The position numbers and the translations under genes were made by a program. The notes below the pieces were generated by a model. It made no database searches. It saw only the letters and a list, made by a program, of their open reading frames with translations, and was not told the origin of the DNA. Positions 35,653 to 46,213 of a stretch of DNA of 50,258 bases are shown here, one piece after another. The stretch's first letter is position 1, and the number at the start of each line of letters is the position of its first letter. Source of the DNA: Pseudomonadota bacterium (GTDB lineage Bacteria > Pseudomonadota > Gammaproteobacteria > Steroidobacterales > Steroidobacteraceae); assembly GCA_025356815.1 (NCBI GenBank), contig JANXQL010000036.1, positions 1 through 50,258 on the forward strand, in the 5' to 3' direction.

Positions 35653-36573
35653 ATGAGAGAGTTAATACGTCATGTCGGTTCCACACACAATCTCGTCGTC
35701 TTCGAGGCGGCGGCGCGACTTGCCTCGTTTTCCAAAGCAGCCGAGGAACTGGGACTGACCCAGCCGGCCGTCAGCCAGGCCGTGCGGCGCCTGGAGTCCG
35801 CCATCGGAACCCGGCTATTTCAGCGGAGTCACCGTGCGATTGCCCTGACCGACTCCGGAGATCGTCTGTACGCGGATGTCGTCGATGGCTTCTCCCGTAT
35901 CCTCGCCACCGCACGCCAGATCCGACGCTCCGCGCGCAGAGAGCACGCGACCCTGCTCGTCTCCACGGCGTTTGCCACCTGGTGGATGGTGCCGCGACTG
36001 GCGGAATTCCGCACGCGTCATCCGCAGGTGGACCTGCGCCTGGAGACTCGGGACAAGGACGTCGATATTGCAGCTGAGGCGACGACGTTAGCGGTCCGCC
36101 GCGGCACCGGCGAGTGGCCGGGGTATCAGAGTGCTCTCATCACGCCGGAGCGTATCACGGCAGTTGCAAGCCCGAAGCTCCTGGCCGCTCATCCGCGACT
36201 GTCTGACGTAGGCGCGCTGCTGTCGTTGCCGCTGATCCATTTGGACGAGCCGCATCGGTATCGTCCAGGCTGGACCGAATACTTCAATCACTTTGGGGGC
36301 AAGTTCCGCGATGATGGCGACGGACTGCGGCTGAACGACTATGCGTTGGTTCTGCAGGCCGCGATGGCGGGCGAGGGCGTCGCGATCGGGTGGCAACATA
36401 TCTGCGAGCGCCCGATCGAGCAAGGGCTGCTCGCGCAGGCCGGGCCGGGCACCTGGGATACGGGTCAAGGGTTTTATCTGGTGTGGTCGGGAACGACTCC
36501 ACTCGCCGAAAACGCACAGCTGGTGCGCGACTGGATCGCCGCGACCCCTGCGCTCTCAGCGACAGACCCGTAG
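35653..36573 (+). CDS. LysR-family transcriptional regulator, GcvA-like
   Basis: A 306-residue regulator. The N-terminal winged helix-turn-helix is clear: FEAAARLASFSKAAEELGLTQPAVSQAVRRLE, then GTRLFQRSHRAIALTDSGDRL. The C-terminal 210 residues are the periplasmic-binding-protein-like effector domain. The family's closest characterised members (GcvA) control glycine cleavage, which would suit the divergent MttB/FAD-GcvT genes that yield one-carbon units, but the effector is not known. The ATG at 35653 has a poor ribosome binding site, consistent with low expression. It converges with norD at 26 bases, so the nor cluster ends here. Confidence 0.92.
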   Translation: MRELIRHVGSTHNLVVFEAAARLASFSKAAEELGLTQPAVSQAVRRLESAIGTRLFQRSHRAIALTDSGDRLYADVVDGFSRILATARQIRRSARREHATLLVSTAFATWWMVPRLAEFRTRHPQVDLRLETRDKDVDIAAEATTLAVRRGTGEWPGYQSALITPERITAVASPKLLAAHPRLSDVGALLSLPLIHLDEPHRYRPGWTEYFNHFGGKFRDDGDGLRLNDYALVLQAAMAGEGVAIGWQHICERPIEQGLLAQAGPGTWDTGQGFYLVWSGTTPLAENAQLVRDWIAATPALSATDP

Positions 36574-36599
36574 GTCGCCGATATCCGCCAGGCCCTCAA

Positions 36600-38435
36600 C
36601 TACCGGGTCATCGCGGCATAAAGGCGAAGCAGTTGCTGCGGGAGTTCCTGTGGGCGTCGAATGATCGCGTACCCCCCAGCGCCGAACACATGCGGTAGAT
36701 ACGAGGGGCTCTCGCGATCGATCGTCACGCAGAATGGGCGCAGACCGTGCCGCTTGGCGTCCATGACGGCACTTCGAGAGTCCTCGATGCCGTATCGTCC
36801 CTCGTAGAGATCCAGATCGTTCGGCTTGCCATCCGACAGGATCAGCAGCAGCCGCCGACTCGCGGCCTGCTTTTCCAGCAGGTTGCTCGCATGGCGTATC
36901 GCGGCGCCGAGTCGGGTGTAGTAGCCCGGCTTGATCGCAAGCACGCGGCCTCGCTCTGCTGCGGCGAACGGCGCGTCGAAATCCTTCAGCCGTGAAAAGC
37001 GAACGTTGTTGCGGCGCACAGACGAGAATCCGCAAAGTGCGAACCGGTCGCCAGTCGCGGTCAGGGCGGTACCGAACAGCAGCAGCGATTCGCGCACCAC
37101 GTCGATCACCCGCGCTTCGTTCGACACCCACGCATCGGTCGACAGTGAAAGATCGGCGAGCACCAGGCACGCGAGGTCCCGCTCGCGACGCTCCTGCGAC
37201 TGGAAAACGTTGTCGACGGCCTGCATCCCGCACGCCCGATCCGTCGTTGCACGCACGACTGCGTCGAGGTCTATCTCGGCGCCGTCGGCTTGCGCCTTGA
37301 CCCAGCGCCTTGCTGGGCGGAGCGCCTCAAACTGCTGATATAAACGGCGTGCGGTCCGAGTCAGGTGGTTGGGCAGCGCGGCCGGCGTCGCGCCGCATGG
37401 CGACATTTCAATCAGCCGGACGTGATCCTCGAGCAGACGACTCTTGCGATAGTCCCACTCGGGCAACGAAATACCGGCGCCGAGCACGATGTCGTCCTCG
37501 GCGGCCGATGGCAGATCGAGGTCAAACCGCACCCGCGAGCGAGCGCGCTGACCATCGGCCGAGATGGCTAGCTGGTCGAGGTCGCGGGCCGCGACATCCG
37601 TGCGCGCATCAGGATCGTCGTCCTCCGAGCGGTTCACGCGCGCGTATTCGCCCATCGATAGCAGGCTCTCGGCCCGAAACGGCATCAGCATGCCGTTGCG
37701 CTGTCGCTCGTATTCCACTCGCGTGGCCGCATGTGCAATCGAGGTTGCGTCGTTCTTGCTGGTGTGGCCCGCATTTTCTCCAATGGTGCTTCCTGACGCG
37801 AAGGGAGGTGCCCCCGCGGGAGCGCCCTCCATCGTCAGCCACAGTGGCACTGGCTGCGGCGTCACCGCCGGCGACGGCAGAGCGTCGACGCTGCCCGGGT
37901 CCTGCAGAGCCTGACGTACAGCACGCTCTGTCCCGCGCTCTGGCACCGGGAGCCGTTCCTCGGGCAAGCGCTGCTCGAGATGGGCGGCCACGAGTCGCCG
38001 ATAGCGGGCATTGAGCCCAGGCCAGGTCGACAGCGCCAGGCGCGTTGCCTGCTGGTTGCGGCAAAACTCATCGGGCGTTCCAGCGACGCCAGGAGAGACC
38101 GCTGCCAGCGCCGCCAGCCAAAAGTACAGCTCCCGGTTCAGTTGCGGGTCGGCGAACGTGGAGATCTGGGCCGGCAGTCGCAGGGTCGCGACGCCGAGCG
38201 ACGCCTGCGGCACCTTCTCCTCGGTACCTGCGATGCGAGCGAGCAGGCGTCGGCGCGCGCCGTGGCGCCGTTCTGGCGCCTGCGCCATGCGCAGGCCCGG
38301 GTCACCTCCGAAGGCGCGGAAGGTGATCCCGAGCGTCCGCTCGATGTCGCGCAGGTGGATCGTGGCCGCCTGATGCTCTACCCGAGCTAATCGACTGATC
38401 GTGCGATGCCACAACTTGCCGATCGACTCTTCCAT
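36600..38435 (-). CDS. norD: Nitric oxide reductase activation protein NorD
   Basis: A 611-residue cytosolic protein required, with NorQ, for assembly or metal insertion of nitric oxide reductase. The C-terminal von Willebrand A domain carries the MIDAS motif DLSLS at 428-432 and a later LSDGKPNDLD. The N-terminal 400 residues are the long helical region typical of NorD, here with an acidic stretch (EDDDPDAR) near 271. It lies four bases after the polyferredoxin gene and ends the nor run. Confidence 0.9.
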   Translation of the reverse strand: MEESIGKLWHRTISRLARVEHQAATIHLRDIERTLGITFRAFGGDPGLRMAQAPERRHGARRRLLARIAGTEEKVPQASLGVATLRLPAQISTFADPQLNRELYFWLAALAAVSPGVAGTPDEFCRNQQATRLALSTWPGLNARYRRLVAAHLEQRLPEERLPVPERGTERAVRQALQDPGSVDALPSPAVTPQPVPLWLTMEGAPAGAPPFASGSTIGENAGHTSKNDATSIAHAATRVEYERQRNGMLMPFRAESLLSMGEYARVNRSEDDDPDARTDVAARDLDQLAISADGQRARSRVRFDLDLPSAAEDDIVLGAGISLPEWDYRKSRLLEDHVRLIEMSPCGATPAALPNHLTRTARRLYQQFEALRPARRWVKAQADGAEIDLDAVVRATTDRACGMQAVDNVFQSQERRERDLACLVLADLSLSTDAWVSNEARVIDVVRESLLLFGTALTATGDRFALCGFSSVRRNNVRFSRLKDFDAPFAAAERGRVLAIKPGYYTRLGAAIRHASNLLEKQAASRRLLLILSDGKPNDLDLYEGRYGIEDSRSAVMDAKRHGLRPFCVTIDRESPSYLPHVFGAGGYAIIRRPQELPQQLLRLYAAMTR

Positions 38436-38439
38436 CGCG

Positions 38440-39387
38440 TCAGCGCCAGTCCGATCGTACCGACGAGGTGAAGCCGGCTTCGCCGGCTCGCGCCGCGTCG
38501 CTGTCGACCCATCTCAGAAGAGTCCCAGGCGGCCGCCCCGATTGCGCGGTCTGGCAGGCCTCCAGGCACTTGCCGCACTGTGTGCACGCGAACATGTGCC
38601 GCTTCAGTGCGCGGGGCTTCAGGCGCATCGGGCAGGCCAATTCGCAGGCGAACGCCCGTGCCGGCACGCAGACCGAGCAGGCGGAGGCTCGCTTCCTGGA
38701 AAAGCCGACCACCATGGCGTTGGGATTTGCGATCCATGCCAGGCTCTGGAACATGCCGACCGCGCAGGCATACCGGCAGAAGAGGTGTCGACCGAGGAAG
38801 AACTCCAGTGACAGCACGATTGTCGCGGCGCCGAGGAACAACGCCTCGGAGCGTCTGAGGACGCCATGCCACAAGTGGCCGTAGACTTCGGCCGGCGGCA
38901 GCAGGTAGGACAACAGGACTACGGCCCAGGTAAACGCGAAGCCGATCGTCAGGAGGATCAGCACCAGCCACCAGCGGGCATCCTGGCGGCGCGGCGATGT
39001 GCCGTCCATGCTATGCACAGGTGTGTCCCAGAAGCTGAAACGCCCGCAGGCGCGTCGCATCAACTCGTTCAGGGTCTCGACGACCGAGAAGTGTGGGCAG
39101 AGCCAGCCGCAGTACAGGCGCCCCCACAGCCATGCAACGCCGAGCAGCATCCCGGCGATCGTCAGCAACGGCAAGAACAGCCGTAACACGACCTGCAGTG
39201 CGGCCTGGCCCGCGCTGATTTTCCCGGCGCTGAATTCATCGAGTCCCAGGCGCCACGGGAAGGTCAGGATCCACGCATGCCCCACCGTGAGGTCGTAGCG
39301 AAACAAGTCGAACCAAGGCGCTAAGACGAAAAGCACGAAGAAGCCGGTCTGCCACACACGCCGACGGCGCTGGGTATGGTTCCTCAT
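38440..39387 (-). CDS. Membrane polyferredoxin (NapH/NosR/CcoG-like) in the nor cluster
   Basis: A 315-residue inner membrane protein with about five hydrophobic spans (FFVLFVLAPWFDLF, LRLFLPLLTIAGMLLGVAWLW, WLVLILLTIGFAFTWAVVLLSYL, LFLGAATIVLSLEFFLG). Membrane-edge CGWLCP at 93-97 and CRYAC at 204-208 resemble NapH/NosR. A cytoplasmic tail holds ACSVC with ACELACP (237-252) and CTQCGKCLEAC (268-278), enough for two 4Fe-4S clusters. It could feed electrons to, or help mature, the nitric oxide reductase. A GTG at 39459 overlapping the previous stop in a GTGA is an alternative start that would couple the two genes and add 24 residues. Confidence 0.82.
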   Translation of the reverse strand: MRNHTQRRRRVWQTGFFVLFVLAPWFDLFRYDLTVGHAWILTFPWRLGLDEFSAGKISAGQAALQVVLRLFLPLLTIAGMLLGVAWLWGRLYCGWLCPHFSVVETLNELMRRACGRFSFWDTPVHSMDGTSPRRQDARWWLVLILLTIGFAFTWAVVLLSYLLPPAEVYGHLWHGVLRRSEALFLGAATIVLSLEFFLGRHLFCRYACAVGMFQSLAWIANPNAMVVGFSRKRASACSVCVPARAFACELACPMRLKPRALKRHMFACTQCGKCLEACQTAQSGRPPGTLLRWVDSDAARAGEAGFTSSVRSDWR

Positions 39388-39455
39388 GCCACGCGCCGCC
39401 GCGTCGCCGGGCAACGAGCAGGCGGTTCCCGCAACCTCCTTGCTTGCGCACACCG

Positions 39456-39854
39456 TCACGGCTGGAGCCTTGGCCCGATCACCGGGAAGCGGAAGCATTG
39501 CCCGGCCATGGCTCTGGCGAGTCCGGCGACACCCACGAGCACCAACGTCGAATGAATGCAGGTGAAATAGAGGATCGTCGCAACCCAGGCAGCGCCGCTG
39601 CCGTGACCGTGCACCGGGCCCAAAAGCGCGATGACCGCGCCGGTCACCAGCACGATCAGTACGCCGCCGTAGAGGCTGACCCAGAATGCCTGCCGCAGGT
39701 GGTTTCGCGCTAGCACGCCGCTGCTGGCGCCGTGCCGAAACCACAACACCGCGAGGATCACGAACGCGACGCCGGGCATCAGAGTGAGGTTTGCAAGGTA
39801 GAGGGTCTCGGCGATTACCGCGAGCGTTCGGTCCCGTGCGTCGCTGTCACTCAC
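39456..39854 (-). CDS. Small multi-span membrane protein in the nor cluster
   Basis: A 132-residue protein with about three transmembrane helices (LANLTLMPGVAFVILAVLWF, FWVSLYGGVLIVLVTGAVIALLG, VATILYFTCIHSTLVLVGVAGLA). The ARNHLRQAFWVSLYGG segment between the first two recalls the HxRQA pattern of DUF4870-type membrane proteins. Function is unknown; it is not NorE, which is longer and COX3-like. It starts at GTG with GGGAGGT nine bases upstream and lies seven bases after norQ. Its TGA overlaps a possible GTG start of the polyferredoxin gene. Confidence 0.72.
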   Translation of the reverse strand: MSDSDARDRTLAVIAETLYLANLTLMPGVAFVILAVLWFRHGASSGVLARNHLRQAFWVSLYGGVLIVLVTGAVIALLGPVHGHGSGAAWVATILYFTCIHSTLVLVGVAGLARAMAGQCFRFPVIGPRLQP

Positions 39855-39861
39855 GCTCGTG

Positions 39862-40653
39862 CTACCTCCCGAACGTGGCGTGGACGATCTCCATCAGCGC
39901 CGTGGTCGTCTCGAGGTCGTCCGTCAGGCCCTCTACGATGCATGTCCGGCATGCGCTGATCGGCTCCAGCCCATCCTTGATCAGCTTGGCGGCGTAGACC
40001 AGCAGCCGGGTGCTGGCGGCCTCCTCGAGATCCTGATCCTTCAGGCTGCGGTAGGAGCGGCCTATCGCAACGAGGCGGCGCGCGAGCTCGGCGTCGGCGC
40101 CGGCCTCGTTGCACAGAATTGACTCCTCAAGCGCGGCAGTTGGAAAATCGAAGCGCAGCGAAACGAAGCGCTGACGGGTAGACGGTTTGAGCCCCTTCAA
40201 GAGGTTCTGATAGCCGGGGTTGTATGATACGACCAGCATGAACGACGGCGGGCAGTAGACAGCCTCGCCGGTCCGCTCGATCAGCAGAACCCGCCGGTCG
40301 TCCGCGAGTGGGTGCAGCACGACGGTAGTGTCTTTGCGCGCCTCGACGATCTCGTCGAGGTAGCAGACGCCACCCGCGCGGACGGCGCGGGTCAGCGGAC
40401 CGTCGCACCACCAGGTAGCGCCGTCCCGGATCAGATGCCGGCCGACCAGATCGGCGGCCGTCAGATCGTCGTGGCAGGCTACCGTATAGAGCGGCAGCCG
40501 CAGGCGCGCGGCCATGTGGGCGACGAATCGGGTCTTGCCGCAGCCCGTCGGTCCCTTTATCAGTAGCGGCAGCCTGTTCTTCCAGGCGTGCTCAAAGAGT
40601 TCGACCTCGTCGGCTGTCGGTGCGTAGTAGGGCGGCGCCACCTGCATGTCCAT
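39862..40653 (-). CDS. norQ: Nitric oxide reductase activation ATPase NorQ
   Basis: A 263-residue MoxR/CbbQ-type AAA+ ATPase. Walker A is GPTGCGKT at 34-41, Walker B is CYLDE at 97-101, and a sensor asparagine follows in VVSYNPGYQ. With NorD it forms the chaperone pair that activates the catalytic subunit, thought to help insert the non-haem iron. It lies 120 bases after norB on the same strand. The ATG has AGGTGA just upstream; a second in-frame ATG lies two codons on. Confidence 0.92.
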   Translation of the reverse strand: MDMQVAPPYYAPTADEVELFEHAWKNRLPLLIKGPTGCGKTRFVAHMAARLRLPLYTVACHDDLTAADLVGRHLIRDGATWWCDGPLTRAVRAGGVCYLDEIVEARKDTTVVLHPLADDRRVLLIERTGEAVYCPPSFMLVVSYNPGYQNLLKGLKPSTRQRFVSLRFDFPTAALEESILCNEAGADAELARRLVAIGRSYRSLKDQDLEEAASTRLLVYAAKLIKDGLEPISACRTCIVEGLTDDLETTTALMEIVHATFGR

Positions 40654-40773
40654 CTTTCACCTGCACTCAATCGGGCCTGCCCGGGCAGCGGGTCGGCACC
40701 TGCCGGCCCTGGGACCGTCGTCCATTCTCCTCTGGCGCTGCATGCGTGTGCCGCGCCAGGGGTGCGAACCTGC

Positions 40774-42637
<1,864 letters not shown>

Positions 42638-42711
42638 CGACCGCTCCCCGGGACTGGATGCAACTGCACGCGCAGCAGGGATCAGGTTGCGGCGAGCAGT
42701 GCTCTGCTGCC

Positions 42712-42725
42712 TTGACTCCGGTCAA
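42712..42725. promoter_or_regulatory. FNR/Dnr-type box upstream of norC
   Basis: TTGAC-TCCG-GTCAA is a perfect dyad that fits the TTGAY-N4-RTCAA consensus of the CRP/FNR superfamily regulators controlling anaerobic and denitrification genes. It lies 75 bases before the norC start codon, a position suited to activation. Which regulator uses it (FNR/ANR, DNR or a relative) cannot be told here; no such gene is in the window. Confidence 0.75.
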
Positions 42726-42764
42726 GCGGGGGCACTCCCGCGCATAGGTATTTGATGAAATTGC

Positions 42765-42778
42765 CCTGTTCGAACAGG
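42765..42778. promoter_or_regulatory. 14-base perfect palindrome in the norC upstream region
   Basis: CCTGTTCGAACAGG is a perfect palindrome centred about 53 bases upstream of the centre of the FNR-type box. It has the CTG...CAG ends seen in several repressor operators, but with a six-base core it does not match the LexA spacing. The binding protein is unknown. Confidence 0.45.
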
Positions 42779-43355
42779 AACGTCGCGAGCTTCTGTATCG
42801 TGGGAAGTTCTGGAGAAGGCGTGATCGGAAGCGGTTATCGCTGCACCGCAGCATGACAGCTTGATCGGCGTCGATGTCGCGAAAACTCTCCCCAACGACA
42901 CCCTATTCTGGCATCCGCGATTGGATGGAGACCCAGCCCATCACCGGCTCCGTAGTCCTGTTCGAGAGGCCCGCGCAGCGTTCAAGGCGCTGGGGTCGGG
43001 ACAATACGCCGGCCGGTGTTGATTGCGTTCTGCGGGAAACCGATCACGGGATTACTCCGGAATCGGCCAGTAGCGCGGATCAAGCCCGTTGATACGGCCA
43101 GTTATCGTACGTTCGGATCGGTGAAAAGCAACGTCCGCATACTCCAACGAGGACGACGCCACGACCAATGCGCGACGTCGGGGACGCTACGAGATACACG
43201 TCTCCGGCAGAGGAGTCCCGGCAATGATATCGCCCGTGCCGCTCCCCGATTCGAAGAGCACGCGCGTTCGCATAGAGTCCAAGCAACGATCTTCCCTGAG
43301 GGAGGCCGCCTCGGGCCCCTTCAGCTGGAGAACACTTTGAGTCCAAGGGCGGCCT
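42779..43355. other. Intergenic stretch between the nor cluster and the transporter
   Basis: Together with the sites above, about 740 bases lie between norC and the permease stop. Frames of 72-148 codons exist but show no domain or ribosome binding site. The 13-base string shared with 31375 is at 43099-43111. Confidence 0.45.
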
Positions 43356-43371
43356 GGTCCTTCGGAGGACC
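43356..43371 (-). terminator. Hairpin directly after the ABC permease stop
   Basis: GGTCCT at 43356-43361 pairs with AGGACC at 43366-43371 around a four-base loop, six bases beyond the TAA at 43377-43379. The stem is short and lacks a T-run, but its position at the end of the transporter run suggests transcript termination or protection. Confidence 0.5.
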
Positions 43372-43376
43372 GGACC

Positions 43377-44180
43377 TTAGCCGGGCGAGACGACCGGCTC
43401 GCCGCTCCCGCGACGAGATAGCCAGGTTCCGAACACGATCAGAAGGACCGAGGCGACGATAACGAGCGTGGACACGGCGTTCACCTCAGGCGTCGCCTCC
43501 CGGCGAAGCAGCGACCAAAGAGTCATCGGCAGCGTGTTTTGGCGTCCGGTTAGCAGGTAGGTCACGGCAATTTCGTCGAACGAGATTGAGAATGAGATCA
43601 ACATCGCACCGATGAGCGCGGGCAGAACCCCCGGCAGCGTGACCTTCTGGAAGACCTCCCACTCGTTCGCGCCCATGGTGCGCGCCGCTTCCTCGACGCT
43701 ATGACCCATCTGGCGCAGCCTTGCCGTGACTTCCGTGATGGTCACGCACATCAGTCCGGTACCCTGGCCGAGCATGATCGTGTACAGCGATAGCCTGAGG
43801 TGCATCGCCATGTAGAACAGCAGCAGTGCGACGCCCGTGATGACGCCCGGCAGCACGATCGGCAGCAGCACGAGCCGCCCGAACCAGCGCTTGCCGGGGA
43901 ACTCGAAGCGATCAAGCGCGATGGCAGCCGGCAGGCCGAACAGCGTGCTGAGACCGACGACACCGAGCGCGACGTACACGCTGTTCCACACTGATTCCAG
44001 CAGCCGGTCATCCGCCAGCAGCATCGAATACCAGCGCCACGTGAAGCCGAGAAACGGCAGTCCGGTGAAGTCGCTGTCGTTGAACGAGAACACTGCCATG
44101 ACGAGCAGCGGCGCATACAGAAACGCAATTACCGACCAGCCCAGTGACCAGGCAATGCGCCGACTACCAAGATCCCGCAT
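43377..44180 (-). CDS. ABC transporter permease, PotC-like
   Basis: A 267-residue inner membrane permease with about six helices. The EAA loop that docks on the ATPase is visible as EEAARTMGANEWEVFQKVTLPGVLPAL. The segment ISFDEIAVTYLLTG is typical of PotC/YdcV permeases of the polyamine/opine/phosphonate group. It is the last gene of a binding protein-ATPase-PotB-PotC run and lies nine bases after the PotB-like gene. Polyamine import is the family's best-known role, but related systems carry other amines. Confidence 0.9.
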   Translation of the reverse strand: MRDLGSRRIAWSLGWSVIAFLYAPLLVMAVFSFNDSDFTGLPFLGFTWRWYSMLLADDRLLESVWNSVYVALGVVGLSTLFGLPAAIALDRFEFPGKRWFGRLVLLPIVLPGVITGVALLLFYMAMHLRLSLYTIMLGQGTGLMCVTITEVTARLRQMGHSVEEAARTMGANEWEVFQKVTLPGVLPALIGAMLISFSISFDEIAVTYLLTGRQNTLPMTLWSLLRREATPEVNAVSTLVIVASVLLIVFGTWLSRRGSGEPVVSPG

Positions 44181-44189
44181 GGTGAATTC

Positions 44190-45068
44190 CTAGTACCGCA
44201 CCTGGGCGCGGTGTTCCAGATACTGGGCCACTGAAATTAGCGCGGTTCCGATGCCGATCACGACGATGCCGATGGACGCGGCCATCGGCCAGTCGAAGGC
44301 GACGCCGAGGAGGTTGATGACGACGTTGCTGATCATCAGGGCGTCGGGCCCGCCGACAAGCGCAGGGGCGATGAAGTCGCCGGTGGCCAGCGCAAAGGTG
44401 ATGATCCCGCCGGCCACCACGCCCGGCAAGCTCAACGGAATCACGAGCCGCGTCAGCGTCTCGAAGGTGGTCGCTCCGAGGTTGCTCGAGGCTTCGAGCA
44501 TCGACGTAGGGATCCGATCCAGCTGCGCGTAGATCGAAAGGATCGAGAAGGGGGTGAAGATGTAGACGAGCGTCAGTACGACGCTGAACTGATTGTACAG
44601 AAACAGCGTCATAGGCTCGCTGATCACGTGCAGGTTCAAGAGCACTGCGTTCAGGATGCCGCTTGTGCCGAGGATGGTCTTCCAGGCATAGGCCTTGACC
44701 AAATACGCCGCCCACCACGGCACGATTACCAGCAGATAGATGATGAATTTCGAGCGCGCCGAGCGCGTGTGGAAGGCGAGGCAGAACGCCACCGGGTAGG
44801 CAAGAATCGTCGCGCCGATAGCCGTCAGAGCGCCGATCCGCGCCGACTTGATCAGCACCGACAGGTACGGTTCTGTCTGAAACACCCTGGCGAGGTTCAC
44901 CAGCGAGAAGCCTGGCTTGAACGTCATGTAGTCGGTCGAACCGAGGCTGTAATAGAAGAGCATGCCGTAGGGAACGACCATGAACACGGCGAACCACAGC
45001 AGCGGTGGGGCCAGCCAGAGCAGCAGCTGTCGCCGGTCCCGACCCATCGCCAGCGTGGCGTCGCTCAC
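44190..45068 (-). CDS. ABC transporter permease, PotB-like
   Basis: A 292-residue permease with about six helices and the EAA loop LEASSNLGATTFETLTRLVIPLSLPGV. The N-terminal helix LLLWLAPPLLWFAVFMVVPYGMLFYYSLG and the SIYAQLDRIPTSMLEAS stretch are typical of PotB/YdcU proteins. It starts at GTG and overlaps the ATPase gene stop by four bases (GTGA), so translation is coupled. Pairs with the PotC-like gene to form the membrane channel. Confidence 0.9.
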   Translation of the reverse strand: MSDATLAMGRDRRQLLLWLAPPLLWFAVFMVVPYGMLFYYSLGSTDYMTFKPGFSLVNLARVFQTEPYLSVLIKSARIGALTAIGATILAYPVAFCLAFHTRSARSKFIIYLLVIVPWWAAYLVKAYAWKTILGTSGILNAVLLNLHVISEPMTLFLYNQFSVVLTLVYIFTPFSILSIYAQLDRIPTSMLEASSNLGATTFETLTRLVIPLSLPGVVAGGIITFALATGDFIAPALVGGPDALMISNVVINLLGVAFDWPMAASIGIVVIGIGTALISVAQYLEHRAQVRY

Positions 45069-46174
45069 GGAGCGGATCTCTGCGGTGGACTTTGGCCGAT
45101 GATCCGCACATGCCGGGGATCCGCGCTGACCGACAGATCGTCGCCGAGCTGAAACCCACCTTGATCCCCGGTATCCAGTGCCGAGAGGCGGGTGTTGCTG
45201 CCGTGGACACAGAGTTCGTAGCGCACCTTCTCACCGAGGAAGAGCCTTTCGGTGACCCGCGCGACGAAGCCGTCGGTGCCCGGCGCCGCCGGCGACAGGC
45301 GCAACTGTTCCGCCCGGAGCATCACGGTGACCGAGTCACCGACAGCGGCGAGGGCCGTATTGTCGCGGGCCTCAACCCGGGCGTTGCCTGCGAGTCGAAC
45401 CACGGCGACGCCATCGCCCTTGGACTCGACGATGCCCTCGAGTACGTTAGCGGCGCCGACGAACCGGGCGACTTCCGCGCTGTTCGGCCGGAAGTAGATG
45501 TCGTTGGGCGGTGCGATCTGTAGCAGGCAGCCGTCCTGCAGTACCGCGACTCGGTCGCTGAGCCCCATGGCCTCTTCCTGATCATGGGTAACGTAGATAA
45601 AAGTCTTGCGCAACTCCCGGTGCAGTCGCTTCAGCTCCAGCTGCATGGACTTGCGCATGCTCGCATCGAGCGAGCCGAGCGGCTCATCGAAGAGCACCAC
45701 GGGCGGATCGGTGACCAGCGCGCGCGCGAGTGACACGCGCTGGCGCTGTCCACCGGACAGCTGGTGCGGCAACTTCTGAGCGTGGCCCGAAAGCATTACG
45801 GTCTCAAGGTAGCGCCCGACGCGGGTCTTGATCTCCTCGTGGGTTACGCGGCCGCGGTTGATCTTGAGCCGCAGGCCGAATGCGACGTTGTTCCAGACGG
45901 TGAGATTCGGGAATAGCGCGAAATCCTGGAACACCATTCGCATGTCGCGCTGCGCGGCCGGCACATGGGTGATGTCCTGGCCGCGAAAGAGTACCGAACC
46001 CGCGGTCGGCGTTTCCAGCCCGGCGATCATGCGCAGCGTAGTCGTCTTGCCGCTGCCACTCGCACCGAGCAACGACAGGAATTCTCCCTCTGTGACGGAG
46101 AACGAGACGTCCCTGACCGCGAGGGGGCCGCCATAGTGCTTCTGCAGTTGTCGTGCTTCAATAATCGCAGTCAT
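45065..46174 (-). CDS. ABC transporter ATPase, PotA-like
   Basis: A 369-residue ATP-binding subunit that powers import. Walker A is GASGSGKTT at 37-45, the Q-loop Gln is 83, the signature LSGGQ is at 139-143, Walker B is VVLFDEP at 159-165, and the switch His is 197 in YVTHDQEEA. The C-terminal 110 residues are a TOBE regulatory domain as in PotA/UgpC-type subunits. It follows the binding-protein gene by 39 bases and overlaps the PotB-like gene by four. Confidence 0.93.
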   Translation of the reverse strand: MTAIIEARQLQKHYGGPLAVRDVSFSVTEGEFLSLLGASGSGKTTTLRMIAGLETPTAGSVLFRGQDITHVPAAQRDMRMVFQDFALFPNLTVWNNVAFGLRLKINRGRVTHEEIKTRVGRYLETVMLSGHAQKLPHQLSGGQRQRVSLARALVTDPPVVLFDEPLGSLDASMRKSMQLELKRLHRELRKTFIYVTHDQEEAMGLSDRVAVLQDGCLLQIAPPNDIYFRPNSAEVARFVGAANVLEGIVESKGDGVAVVRLAGNARVEARDNTALAAVGDSVTVMLRAEQLRLSPAAPGTDGFVARVTERLFLGEKVRYELCVHGSNTRLSALDTGDQGGFQLGDDLSVSADPRHVRIIGQSPPQRSAP

Positions 46175-46213
46175 TTAGGATGCTCGTGTAAATAGGCGCG
46201 CAGAAAAGCGTGC

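Noticed and set aside
42765-42778. LexA operator interpretation of CCTGTTCGAACAGG
   Set aside because: The gammaproteobacterial LexA site needs CTGT-N8-ACAG; here only four bases separate CTGT and ACAG, so it was recorded only as an unassigned palindrome.
43016-43462. 148-codon frame in the gap before the ABC permease
   Set aside because: Overlaps the permease end, has no domain and lacks a ribosome binding site.
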